DNA from: Aquibium microcysteis
GTDB taxonomy: Bacteria; Pseudomonadota; Alphaproteobacteria; Rhizobiales; Rhizobiaceae
Length of the DNA stretch: 64,000 nt
Direction of reading: 5' to 3'
NCBI RefSeq assembly: GCF_014495845.1
Contig: NZ_CP061080.1
Coordinates: forward strand, 6,004,001-6,068,000
Shown here: one piece after another, positions 18,192-26,640 of the stretch
Position numbering within the stretch: the first letter of the stretch is position 1
Layout: every line of letters starts with the position of its first letter
Notes under the pieces: generated by a model
Told to the model about the DNA's origin: nothing
The model's input: only the letters and a program-made list of their open reading frames with translations
Databases searched by the model: none
Program-made: the position numbers and the translations under genes

Positions 18192-18536
18192 ATGTCCATC
18201 CGCCGCATCGAACCCGGCAAGCGCATGAGCCAGGCCGTCGTCCACGGCAACACCGTCTATCTCGCCGGTCAGGTCGGCACGCCGGGCAAGGACGTGAAGG
18301 CGCAGACGCAGGAAGTGCTCGCCTCCATCGACCGTCTGCTCGCCGAGGCGGGTTCGGACAAGTCGAAGCTGCTGTCTGCAACGATCTGGCTGGCCGACAT
18401 GCGCGACTTCGCCGACATGAATTCGGTCTGGGACGTCTGGGTCGACCCGGCGAACCCGCCGGCGCGCGCCACCGGCGAGGCGCGGCTGGCCACGGCCCAG
18501 CATCTCGTCGAGATCATCGTCGTCGCGGCGATCTGA
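18192..18536 (+). CDS. ridA: RidA-family (YjgF/YER057c/UK114) enamine/imine deaminase
   Basis: A 114-residue trimeric protein that hydrolyses reactive 2-aminoacrylate-type imines released by PLP enzymes. The family core is visible: VYLAGQVGT near 22-30, and NPPARATGEARLA, where R92 corresponds to the catalytic arginine of active RidA. The ending VEIIVVAAI is typical. It belongs to a Rid subgroup sometimes annotated simply as RidA family, so imine deaminase activity is likely but not certain. It is a single-gene unit between divergent and convergent neighbours. Confidence 0.92.
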   Translation: MSIRRIEPGKRMSQAVVHGNTVYLAGQVGTPGKDVKAQTQEVLASIDRLLAEAGSDKSKLLSATIWLADMRDFADMNSVWDVWVDPANPPARATGEARLATAQHLVEIIVVAAI

Positions 18537-18590
18537 TCGCGCGCGCCCTCGCGAAGGCGGCGCTCCGGCCGGGGCGCCGCCCGGCCGGCG

Positions 18591-18821
18591 TCACTCGGGC
18601 TTCGGCGGGATCTCCACGATGCCCGGGTCGCTCTCCTCCGAGTAGAAGGCCGCCCCGGCAGGCACGCACTGCACCTGCCAGCCGATGGCCGGCCGCTTTT
18701 CGTATTCGACGATGGCGTCCTGGCACTGCTCGCGCGTGTCGAAGCCGCTCGGCATGACGACCATGCCGCCCTGCGGACCCGAGACGACGAGATACCAGAC
18801 GAAGGTGGAGATGAGTTCCAT
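18591..18821 (-). CDS. Small hypothetical protein (76 residues)
   Basis: Starts MELISTFVWYLVVSGPQGG. An apolar N-terminus is followed by a soluble part with two cysteines (REQCQDAI and QVQCVPAG) that could form a disulfide, and a Pro/Glu-rich end. Codon usage fits a real gene. I do not recognise a family. A TTG eight codons upstream is an alternative start. A GC-rich hairpin (about 18559-18584) lies between its stop and that of ridA and may serve both as terminator. Confidence 0.65.
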   Translation of the reverse strand: MELISTFVWYLVVSGPQGGMVVMPSGFDTREQCQDAIVEYEKRPAIGWQVQCVPAGAAFYSEESDPGIVEIPPKPE

Positions 18822-18919
18822 GGCGTGCCCCGGCGGCGGCTGCAACTCCGGCGCACCTTACATCCGTGCCCGACTGCCGGGAAGCGGGCGTCCGCGCCGC
18901 CCGCCGTCCTGCGGCGTCC

Positions 18920-19681
18920 TTACGCAGGCATGCGGCTGCGCTGGAAGGCCTGTGCCCGCGCGTCGAAGATCAGGCCGGTCTCGGTGAGCGCCGGTCCGGC
19001 GAGCGGCACGATCCGTGCGGCGATGTCCGACGGGTGGGGCAGGGTCGCGGGATCCTCGCCGGGCATGGCCTGCGCCCGCATCGCGGTCCGGGTGGCGCCC
19101 GGATTGACGATCGCCACCTTCAGTGCCGTGTTCTTCGTCTCGTCGGCCCAGGAGCGGGCCATCGCCTCGACCGCGGCCTTCGAGGCCGCGTAGGGTCCCC
19201 AGTAGGCGCGCGCCGAATGGGCGGCACCCGACGACACCACCAGCGCGCGGCCGGCATCGGAGAGCCGCAGAAGCGGGTCGACCGAGCGAATCAGCCGCCA
19301 GGTGCCGGTCACGTTCACCGCCATCACCTTCTCGAACACCTTCGCCTCGATATGGGCGAGGGGACCGATGACGCCCAGCACGCCGGCATTGGCGACCAGC
19401 ACGTCGAGCCGGCCCCAGCGCTCGTGGATCGCGCCGCCGAGCCGGTCGATGCCGGCCATGTCGGTCAGGTCGAGCGGCACCAGCGTCGCCTCGCCCTTGC
19501 CGGTCCGCGCGCGCTCGGCCTTGATCGCGTCGTCGAGGTCCTCCAGCCCGCCCACCGTGCGCGCCACCGCCACGACGTGCGCCCCCGCCGCCGCCATCTG
19601 CCGGGCGATGAAGTAGCCGATGCCGCGCGACGCGCCCGTGACGAGTGCGATGCGGCCGGTGAGATCTGGTGTGTCGGACAT
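18920..19681 (-). CDS. SDR-family NAD(P)-dependent oxidoreductase
   Basis: A 253-residue classical short-chain dehydrogenase. The cofactor motif TGASRGIG is at 15-22, VANAG follows, and the catalytic pair is in YAASK after VVSSGAA. The ADVT-like stretch and [20 protein letters not shown] resemble the YciK-like subgroup, but the substrate is unknown. Start ATG at 19681 gives [16 protein letters not shown]. It is divergently arranged to the riboswitch-SMR gene. Confidence 0.9.
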   Translation of the reverse strand: MSDTPDLTGRIALVTGASRGIGYFIARQMAAAGAHVVAVARTVGGLEDLDDAIKAERARTGKGEATLVPLDLTDMAGIDRLGGAIHERWGRLDVLVANAGVLGVIGPLAHIEAKVFEKVMAVNVTGTWRLIRSVDPLLRLSDAGRALVVSSGAAHSARAYWGPYAASKAAVEAMARSWADETKNTALKVAIVNPGATRTAMRAQAMPGEDPATLPHPSDIAARIVPLAGPALTETGLIFDARAQAFQRSRMPA

Positions 19682-19801
19682 GTCGCTTCCCGTCGTCGGT
19701 TGCGGGCGGCCGGGGGGCCGCGATGGATGCCGGCTTAGCCGAACCGGCGCGGCAGGAAAACCCCGCTTGACCAAGGCCGCCCGCCGTTGGAGGATTGTGC
19801 G

Positions 19802-19860
19802 GCCGGGACGACCCGGCTTTCATCCGACATCGGTGGGGACGACCCCATCTCCAAGAGGAG
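19802..19860 (+). promoter_or_regulatory. Guanidine-II (mini-ykkC) riboswitch
   Basis: There are two short hairpins with identical ACGA loops: GCCGGG-ACGA-CCCGGC (19802-19817; CCGGG/CCCGG closing) and TGGGG-ACGA-CCCCA (19834-19847), 16 bases apart. The Shine-Dalgarno sequence AAGAGGAG (19853-19860) follows. Two ACGR-loop stems just before an SMR gene is the definition of the guanidine-II class, where guanidinium binding between the two loops frees the ribosome-binding site. The gene downstream is the guanidinium exporter type, so site and target agree. Confidence 0.9.
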
Positions 19861-19871
19861 AGAGACGGGGC

Positions 19872-20189
19872 ATGGCCTGGATCTATCTGTTCGCCGCCGG
19901 ACTGTTCGAAATCGGCTGGGCCGTCGGCATGAAGTACACGCACGGTTTCACGCGGCTCGTGCCGAGCCTGCTCACCGTGGCCTCGATGGCCGTCAGCCTC
20001 GGGCTGCTCGGCCTGGCGCTGAAGACGCTTCCGCTCGGCACCGCCTATGCCATCTGGACCGGTATCGGCACCATCGGCACCGTCATCCTCGGCATCGTTC
20101 TGTTCGCCGAGCCGGCCGATGCGCTGCGTCTCGCCTGCATAGGCCTCATCGTTGCCGGCATCCTCGGGCTGAAGCTCGTTTCCGCCTGA
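19872..20189 (+). CDS. sugE: SMR-family guanidinium exporter (SugE/Gdx)
   Basis: A 105-residue four-helix small multidrug resistance protein. Glu13 in [12 protein letters not shown] is the substrate- and proton-binding carboxylate, and [12 protein letters not shown] is the Gdx-type version of helix 3 (WTGIG instead of the WSGxG usual in EmrE-type multidrug pumps). Gdx proteins exchange guanidinium for protons as dual-topology dimers. The upstream guanidine-II riboswitch supports this substrate. It ends 11 bases before the convergent purF stop. Confidence 0.93.
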   Translation: MAWIYLFAAGLFEIGWAVGMKYTHGFTRLVPSLLTVASMAVSLGLLGLALKTLPLGTAYAIWTGIGTIGTVILGIVLFAEPADALRLACIGLIVAGILGLKLVSA

Positions 20190-20200
20190 CGGCGGACGGG

Positions 20201-21700
20201 CTACTGCCCGCCGGTCGCCAGCAGCGAGAGCGTGCGGACGTTGTCCGTCCCCTCCATGTCGAGCAGGCGGGTCGGGTAATCGCCGGTGAAGCAGGCGTCG
20301 CAGAACTGCGGCGCCTGCGCATCGCGCGCCGCTTCGCCGACGGCACGGTAGAGCCCGTCGATCGACAGGAAGCCCAGCGTGTTGACGCGGATGAACTCGG
20401 CCATCTCCTCGATGGACATGCGCGAGGCGAGCAGCTTGGCCTTTTCCGGCGTATCGACGCCGTAGAAGCACGAGGCGCGCGTCGGCGGCGAGGCGATGCG
20501 CATGTGCACTTCCTTCGCGCCGGCGTCGCGCACCATCTGGACGATCTTCTGGCTGGTGGTGCCGCGCACGATCGAATCGTCGACCAGCACCACCCGCTTG
20601 CCCTCGATGATCTTGCGGTTGGCATTGTGCTTCAGCCGCACGCCCATGTGGCGGATCGAATCGCCGGGCGAAATGAAGGTCCGGCCGACATAGTGGTTTC
20701 GGATGATGCCGAGTTCGAAAGGCAGGCCGGCCTCCTGCGCGAAGCCGATCGCCGCCGGCGTGCCCGAATCCGGCACCGGCACGACGATGTCGGCCTCGAC
20801 CGGGTTCTCCCGGGCGAGTTCCATGCCGATCTTCTTGCGCACGTCGTAGACGTTGCGCCCCTCGACGATGGAATCGGGGCGGGCGAAGTAGACGTATTCG
20901 AAGACGCAGAAGCGCGACTTGACCGGCTCGAACGGGAAGTGGCTCTCGATCCCCTTGGCGGTGACCACGACCATCTCGCCGGGCTTCAGGTCGCGCACGA
21001 AGCGGGCGCCGATGATGTCGAGCGCGCAGGTCTCCGAGGCGAGGATCCAGGCGCCGTCGAGGTCGCCCAGCACCAGCGGGCGGATCCCCAGAGGGTCGCG
21101 GCAGCCGATCATCTTCTTCGACGTCAGCGCCACCAGCGAGAAGGCGCCCTCGATCTGGCGGATGGCATCGACGAAGCGGGCGTTGAGGTCCCGCTCCTTG
21201 CTCGTGGCGACGAGGTGCATGATCGTCTCGGTGTCGGAGGTCGACGAGAAGATTGCGCCCTGCTTCTGCAGCACGCGCTGCACCGTCATGGCATTGGTGA
21301 TGTTGCCGTTGTGGGCCACCGCCAGCCCGCCGTCGGCGAGTTCGGCGAAGAAGGGCTGGACGTTGCGCAGGCCCGCGCCACCGGTCGTGGCGTAGCGCGT
21401 GTGGCCGATCGCCCGGTTGCCCTGCAGCCGGTCGATCACCGACTGCTTGGTGAAGGTGTCGCCGATCAGGCCCACATGCCGCTCGACGTGGAACTGCGTG
21501 CCGTCATAGGAGACGATGCCGGCCGCTTCCTGCCCCCGGTGCTGCAGCGAATGCAGGCCGAGCGTGACGATGGCCGCGGCATCCTGCCGGCCGAAGATGC
21601 CGAACACGCCGCATTCGTCGTGGAAATGGTCGTCTGCCTCCGCCGCAAGCCCGCCGTCGTGCGCGGATGCGGAGAAGGAGTGGTCGGCTCGCTCTGCCAT
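20201..21700 (-). CDS. purF: Amidophosphoribosyltransferase
   Basis: A 499-residue enzyme for the first committed purine step (PRPP + glutamine to phosphoribosylamine). A 29-residue propeptide precedes the N-terminal nucleophile Cys30 in DECGVFGIFG. The glutaminase part has HNGNITNA and TSDTETI; the phosphoribosyltransferase domain has the PRPP loop VVLVDDSIVRGTTS. The propeptide fits the Bacillus-like (self-processing) class. It is the last gene of the dnaB-alr-radA-cvpA-purF run, and cvpA-purF adjacency is conserved in many bacteria. Confidence 0.97.
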   Translation of the reverse strand: MAERADHSFSASAHDGGLAAEADDHFHDECGVFGIFGRQDAAAIVTLGLHSLQHRGQEAAGIVSYDGTQFHVERHVGLIGDTFTKQSVIDRLQGNRAIGHTRYATTGGAGLRNVQPFFAELADGGLAVAHNGNITNAMTVQRVLQKQGAIFSSTSDTETIMHLVATSKERDLNARFVDAIRQIEGAFSLVALTSKKMIGCRDPLGIRPLVLGDLDGAWILASETCALDIIGARFVRDLKPGEMVVVTAKGIESHFPFEPVKSRFCVFEYVYFARPDSIVEGRNVYDVRKKIGMELARENPVEADIVVPVPDSGTPAAIGFAQEAGLPFELGIIRNHYVGRTFISPGDSIRHMGVRLKHNANRKIIEGKRVVLVDDSIVRGTTSQKIVQMVRDAGAKEVHMRIASPPTRASCFYGVDTPEKAKLLASRMSIEEMAEFIRVNTLGFLSIDGLYRAVGEAARDAQAPQFCDACFTGDYPTRLLDMEGTDNVRTLSLLATGGQ

Positions 21701-21756
21701 GGCTATCGGCCTTTCGCGCCATGCAACGCCGGCTGCCGGACGTCGATGGGTACGCT

Positions 21757-22290
21757 TCAGTTGCTCGTCTCGCCCTCACCGTCGTCGGTCAGGCGCTTGA
21801 TGATCGAATTCTCGGGGTCGTCGGGCAGGAGGTCCTGCAGCTTGGCGCCGATGCCTTCGAGAAGCGGCAGCGACTTGGCTTCGGCCACCCATGCAGGGCG
21901 ATTGTCGCCGACCAGCCAGTTGAAGAACATCAGCGCGACGGCCACCACCAGCACGCCGCGCGCCGCCCCGTAGACGAAGCCGAGCGTGCGGTCGAGGGCG
22001 CCGATGCGCGAGTCGATGATGAAATCCGCGAGCTTCATCGTCAGCAGCGTGACGACCACCAGCGCGACGAAGAACACGATGCCGGCCGCCGCGACGAGCG
22101 CCAGCTTCTCGTTGTCGATGTAGGGCGTGACGTAGGGAACGACGATCGGATGGAGGAAGAAGGCGGCCGCGGCGGCGGCACCCCAGGATGCGATCGACAG
22201 CAGTTCGCGCGACAGGCCGCGCACCATGGCGAGGGTGGCCGACACGAGGGCGAAGCCGACGAGAATACCGTCAAGCAGCGTAATCGGCAT
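21757..22290 (-). CDS. cvpA: CvpA family membrane protein
   Basis: A 177-residue inner-membrane protein with four hydrophobic segments (about 6-26, 29-50, 62-84, 100-122). Family text includes GFALVSATLAMVRGLSREL and RTLGFVYGAARG. Named for its need in colicin V production, it is now linked to envelope stress tolerance; its molecular activity is unknown. The C-terminal tail (AEAKSLPLLEGIGAKLQ, acidic end) is cytoplasmic and typical of rhizobial members. It lies 56 bases upstream of purF and 29 bases downstream of radA. Confidence 0.93.
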   Translation of the reverse strand: MPITLLDGILVGFALVSATLAMVRGLSRELLSIASWGAAAAAAFFLHPIVVPYVTPYIDNEKLALVAAAGIVFFVALVVVTLLTMKLADFIIDSRIGALDRTLGFVYGAARGVLVVAVALMFFNWLVGDNRPAWVAEAKSLPLLEGIGAKLQDLLPDDPENSIIKRLTDDGEGETSN

Positions 22291-22319
22291 TGCGGACCCA
22301 CTCCGTTCCAAGCACCGCG

Positions 22320-23717
22320 TCAGTCTGCATTCTTGCTGCGTTTCGTTCCCGCGATCTTCGCGACGAGATCGACGAGCGCGCCCGGCTGGAACGACCGCGT
22401 CGCGATCGCGCCTGCGATCTCTCCGCTGCCAGCCGGCAGGACGCCCTGCCCGAAACCCAGTTTCTCGGCCTCTTTCAACCGTTGCTGCGCATGCGCGACA
22501 GGCCGGACGGCGCCCGAAAGGCTGATTTCGCCGAAATAGACACAATCCGCAGGCAGGGCAAGTCCGGTGAGGGAGGAAACGAGCGCCGCCGCCACCGCGA
22601 GGTCGGCGGCCGGCTCGGAAATGCGGTAGCCGCCCGCCACGTTGAGATAGACGTCGTGCTGCGCGAAGCGGATGCCGCAATGCGCCTCCAGCACGGCGAG
22701 GATCATCGACAGGCGCGAGGAGTCCCATCCCACCACGGCGCGCCGTGGCGTGCCGAGCGGCGAGGGCGCCACCAGCGCCTGGATCTCCACCAGCACCGGC
22801 CGCGTGCCCTCCATGCCGGCGAAGACGGCGGCACCCGGCGCCTTGGTGCTGCGCTCGCCGAGGAACAGCTCCGACGGGTTCGACACCTCGCGCAGTCCCT
22901 TGTCGGACATCTCGAAGACGCCGATCTCGTCGGTCGGGCCGAAGCGGTTCTTCACCGTGCGCAGGATCCGGTAGTGGTGCCCGCCTTCGCCCTCGAAATA
23001 GAGCACGCCGTCGACCATGTGCTCGACCACGCGCGGGCCGGCGATCTGGCCCTCCTTGGTGACGTGCCCGACGAGCACGATCGCCGCACCCGTCGACTTC
23101 GCGTAGCGGATCATCGCCTGGGCGGAGGCGCGCACCTGGGTGACCGTTCCCGGTGCGGAATCGGCGAGGTCGGTCCACAGCGTCTGGATCGAATCGAGGA
23201 TCAAGAGGTCGGGCCGCCGGCCCTCGGCGATGGTGGCCAGGATGTCCTCGACATTCGTCTCGGCGGCCAGCTCCACCGGGGAGTCCGCCGCACCGAGCCG
23301 CTGCGCGCGCAGCCGGATCTGCGCCACCGCCTCTTCGCCGGACACGTAGACGATGCGATGCCCTTGCCGCGCCAGCGCGGCGGCCGCCTGGGTGAGCAGC
23401 GTCGACTTGCCGATGCCGGGGTCGCCGCCGACCAGCAGCGCCGAGCCGCGCACGAAGCCGCCGCCGGTCGCCCGGTCGAGTTCGCCGATGCCGCTGGCGA
23501 TGCGCGGCGCGTCCTCGATGTCGCCCGACAGCGAGGTGAGCACGACGGCCCGGCCCTTGCGGGCGCTGCGTGTCGAGGCGGGACCCGCGCCGATGCCGCC
23601 CGACGTGCCCTCTTCGATCAGCGTGTTCCATTCGCCGCAGGCGTCGCACTTGCCCGCCCAGCGGGAATGGACGGTGCCGCAATTCTGGCAGATGAACTGG
23701 ACGCGCGATTTGGCCAT
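22320..23717 (-). CDS. radA: DNA repair protein RadA (Sms)
   Basis: A 465-residue RecA-like branch-migration helicase. The zinc finger is C10-x2-C13...C24-x2-C27, Walker A is GGDPGIGKST (about 97-106), and the RadA-specific KNRFG motif is near 254-258. The C-terminal Lon-protease-like domain shows SSRLSMILAVLEAHCGI. Start ATG at 23717 gives MAKSRVQFICQNCG; the frame is open further upstream but without family sequence. It lies 49 bases downstream of alr. Confidence 0.97.
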   Translation of the reverse strand: MAKSRVQFICQNCGTVHSRWAGKCDACGEWNTLIEEGTSGGIGAGPASTRSARKGRAVVLTSLSGDIEDAPRIASGIGELDRATGGGFVRGSALLVGGDPGIGKSTLLTQAAAALARQGHRIVYVSGEEAVAQIRLRAQRLGAADSPVELAAETNVEDILATIAEGRRPDLLILDSIQTLWTDLADSAPGTVTQVRASAQAMIRYAKSTGAAIVLVGHVTKEGQIAGPRVVEHMVDGVLYFEGEGGHHYRILRTVKNRFGPTDEIGVFEMSDKGLREVSNPSELFLGERSTKAPGAAVFAGMEGTRPVLVEIQALVAPSPLGTPRRAVVGWDSSRLSMILAVLEAHCGIRFAQHDVYLNVAGGYRISEPAADLAVAAALVSSLTGLALPADCVYFGEISLSGAVRPVAHAQQRLKEAEKLGFGQGVLPAGSGEIAGAIATRSFQPGALVDLVAKIAGTKRSKNAD

Positions 23718-23766
23718 CAGGTTTCCAGGGCAGGAGACGGCGGCGGGGCAGGGTGGTCGCAGACGG

Positions 23767-24942
23767 TCACGCTTGCTGGTCTCCCTCGACACCGACGTGA
23801 AAGCGGGTGAAGCGCCGCGACAGGCCGGTGAGCAGTTCGTAGGCGATCGTCCCGGCCGACCGCGCCGCCTCGTCGATCGGCAGATCGGTGCCGAAAAGCT
23901 GGATGAAGTCGCCGGCGGCGACCGCGTCGGGCCCGAGGTCGGTGACGTCGAACATCGTCAGGTCCATGGTGACGCGGCCGAGGATCGGCACGCGCCTGCC
24001 CTTGATCGAACCGGAGCCGCCCGGCAGGACGCCGCGCAGCGGCACGCCGCTGCCGGAGGCAGAGCGCGGCAGCCCGTCCGCGTAGCCGACGGCGGCGATG
24101 GCCACCAGCGTGTCCCGATCGAGGAGCTGCGCGGCGCCATAGCTCACCGCCTCGCCGGGTTGCGCCCGCCGCACCTGCAGAATGCGCGCCTCGGCCGTCA
24201 CCACGGTCTTCATCTTGACGCTCGACGACGGCGCGCCGCCATAGACGGCGATGCCCGGCCGGACGATGTCGAAATGATATCCGCGGCCGAGCAGCAGCCC
24301 GGAGGAATTGGCGAGGCTGGCCGGGACGCCCGGAAACGCGGCGCGGACGGCACCGAAGGCTTCCAGCTGCCGCCGGTTCAGGGGATGGTCGCGTTCGTCG
24401 CCGCAGGCGAGGTGGCTCATCACCAGGACCGGCTCGACCGCCCGCGTCAGGGCGTTGTCGGCGCCGAAGGCGCGCGCCTGCTGGACGGTCAGGCCGAGGC
24501 GGTTGAGCCCGGTATCCACCTGGAGCCCGCAGGACCTGTCGGAGCCATGCGTCGCGCAGTGCCGTTCCCAGATCGCGATGTCGAGGGCGCCGCTGAGCAC
24601 CGGCGTCAGGCGATGGGCGGCGAAAAGAGCCGCCGCGTCTTCGCTGAAGAGGCCGTTCAGCACGAAGATGCGGGCGTGCGGCGCGGCGCGGCGCGTCGCG
24701 ATCCCTTCGTCCGCGGTGGCGACGAAGAAGGTGTCGCAGCCTTCCGCGGCGAGTGCGGGCACGACCGCGGCGATGCCGAGGCCGTAGGCATCGGCCTTCA
24801 CCACCCCGGCCACGCGCGCGCGGCCGGCGACCTTCGAGAGCGCACGGTAGTTCGAACGCAGGGCGCGCAGGTCGACCATGACGAGGCCGCCGGCGAGATC
24901 GGAACGCGGGCCGCTCTCGCGGATATGGACGGGATCCGCCAC
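23767..24942 (-). CDS. alr: Alanine racemase
   Basis: A 391-residue PLP enzyme interconverting L- and D-alanine for peptidoglycan. The PLP lysine K49 is in VVKADAYGLG, and the catalytic tyrosine of the C-terminal beta domain is in EAVSYGAAQ. LQVDTGLNRLG carries the usual cofactor contacts. Start is GTG at 24942, four bases after the dnaB stop; a later ATG (MVDLRALRSNY) at residue 22 would remove a poorly conserved head and is an alternative. The dnaB-alr-radA order is common in rhizobia. Confidence 0.95.
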   Translation of the reverse strand: MADPVHIRESGPRSDLAGGLVMVDLRALRSNYRALSKVAGRARVAGVVKADAYGLGIAAVVPALAAEGCDTFFVATADEGIATRRAAPHARIFVLNGLFSEDAAALFAAHRLTPVLSGALDIAIWERHCATHGSDRSCGLQVDTGLNRLGLTVQQARAFGADNALTRAVEPVLVMSHLACGDERDHPLNRRQLEAFGAVRAAFPGVPASLANSSGLLLGRGYHFDIVRPGIAVYGGAPSSSVKMKTVVTAEARILQVRRAQPGEAVSYGAAQLLDRDTLVAIAAVGYADGLPRSASGSGVPLRGVLPGGSGSIKGRRVPILGRVTMDLTMFDVTDLGPDAVAAGDFIQLFGTDLPIDEAARSAGTIAYELLTGLSRRFTRFHVGVEGDQQA

Positions 24943-24946
24943 GGCG

Positions 24947-26437
24947 CTACTCGAACCGTTCCGGCAGCCGGTCTTCCTCGGCGAGATCCGAGAACCGCGT
25001 GAACTGGCCTTCGAAGGCGAGTTCGACAGTGCCGGTGGGGCCGTGGCGCTGCTTGGCGATGATGAGCTCGGCCTTGCCCTTCACCCGCTCGAACTTCAGC
25101 CGCCAGTCCTCGTATTCCGGAGTGCCTTCCTCGGGCTGCTTGTTCTGCATGTAGTATTCGTCGCGGTAGACGAACAGCACCACGTCGGCGTCCTGCTCGA
25201 TCGAACCCGATTCGCGCAGGTCCGACAGTTGCGGCCGCTTGTCGTCGCGGCTTTCGACCTGGCGCGACAGCTGCGACAGCGCGATGATCGGCACGTGCAG
25301 CTCCTTGGCGAGCGCCTTCAGGCCGGTGGTGATCTCGGTGATCTCCTGCACGCGGTTCTGGCTCGATTTCGCCGACGAGCCCTGCATCAGCTGCACGTAG
25401 TCGATGACGATCACGTCGAGCCCGCGCTGGCGCTTGAGGCGCCGGGCGCGGGCGGCGAGCTGCGCGATCGAGATGCCGCCGGTCTGGTCGATGAAGAGCG
25501 GCGTCTTCTGCATCATCTGGGCGCAGGCCACGAGTTTCTCGAAGTCCGATTCGGTGATCTCGCCGCGGCGGATCTTCGACGACGAGATTTCCGTCTGCTC
25601 GGAAATGATGCGGGTTGCGAGCTGTTCGGCCGACATTTCCAGCGAGAAGAAGCCGACGACGCCGCCGCGCTCGGCCTTGAACGAGCCGTCGGCCTGCTGC
25701 GCAGGCTTGTAGGCGGCGGCGATGTTGAAGGCGATGTTGGTGGCAAGCGACGTCTTGCCCATCGCCGGGCGGCCGGCGAGGATGATGAGGTCGGACGACT
25801 GCAGGCCGCCGAGCTTGCGGTCGACGTCGCGCAGGCCGGTCGAGACGCCCGACAGATGACCCTCGCGCATGTAGGCGGCGTTGGCGACGTCGATCGCCGT
25901 CGTCACCGCATCCGAGAAGCTCTGGAAGCCGCCGTCGTAGCGCCCGGTCTCGGCCAGCTCGAACAGCCTGCGCTCGGCATCCTCGATCTGCTCTGCCGGC
26001 GACATGTCGACCGGCGCGTCGTAAGCGATGTTGACCATGTCCTCGCCGACGGTGATCAGCGCGCGGCGGGTGGCGAGGTCGTAGATCGCCCGGCCGTAGT
26101 CGGCCGCGTTGATGATCGTGACCGCCTCGGCGGCGAGCTTGGCGAGGTAGTGCGCGACGGTGATGTCGCCGACCTTCCCGTCCGCGGGAAGGAAGGTCTT
26201 CATGGTGACGGGATTGGCGGACTTGCCCATGCGGATCAGCTCGCCCGCGATCTCGAAGATCTTGCGGTGCAGCGGCTCGTAGAAATGGGTCGGCTTCAGG
26301 AAATCCGAAACGCGGTAGAAGGCGTCGTTGTTGACGAGGATGGCGCCGAGCAGCGCCTGCTCCGCCTCGATGTTGTTAGGCGCCTCGCGATAGAGCGGCG
26401 TCTCCGCCACGCCGAGCTTGCGGACTGCTTCTGCCAT
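24947..26437 (-). CDS. dnaB: Replicative DNA helicase DnaB
   Basis: A 496-residue hexameric helicase. The N-terminal domain begins at EAPNNIEAEQALLGAIL, the RecA-like core has Walker A GRPAMGKTS and Walker B VIVIDYVQLM, and SLRESGSIEQDADV-type text follows (here QLSDLRESGSIEQDAD). No intein interrupts it. Start ATG at 26437 gives MAEAVRKLGVAET; the reading frame stays open upstream into the caspase gene but that is not coding. First gene of the dnaB-alr-radA-cvpA-purF cluster, preceded by about 200 non-coding bases. Confidence 0.97.
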   Translation of the reverse strand: MAEAVRKLGVAETPLYREAPNNIEAEQALLGAILVNNDAFYRVSDFLKPTHFYEPLHRKIFEIAGELIRMGKSANPVTMKTFLPADGKVGDITVAHYLAKLAAEAVTIINAADYGRAIYDLATRRALITVGEDMVNIAYDAPVDMSPAEQIEDAERRLFELAETGRYDGGFQSFSDAVTTAIDVANAAYMREGHLSGVSTGLRDVDRKLGGLQSSDLIILAGRPAMGKTSLATNIAFNIAAAYKPAQQADGSFKAERGGVVGFFSLEMSAEQLATRIISEQTEISSSKIRRGEITESDFEKLVACAQMMQKTPLFIDQTGGISIAQLAARARRLKRQRGLDVIVIDYVQLMQGSSAKSSQNRVQEITEITTGLKALAKELHVPIIALSQLSRQVESRDDKRPQLSDLRESGSIEQDADVVLFVYRDEYYMQNKQPEEGTPEYEDWRLKFERVKGKAELIIAKQRHGPTGTVELAFEGQFTRFSDLAEEDRLPERFE

Positions 26438-26640
26438 GATCGTCCCGTCTGATTCCCTGCCGGCCACCGGCCTACCAGATGTCGGCGGCCCGCGGGACGC
26501 CAATCTGCCTGGCCACCCGTGATTCACACTCGTCCACATCTTTGCTGCGGCGGTGGGCGAATCCGGTTGACGCGTCGCGCCCGGACTCATACCCGGTGCG
26601 CCGGCGGAACAAAACAGGAAAATGGCGTCGTCCCGCCGAC

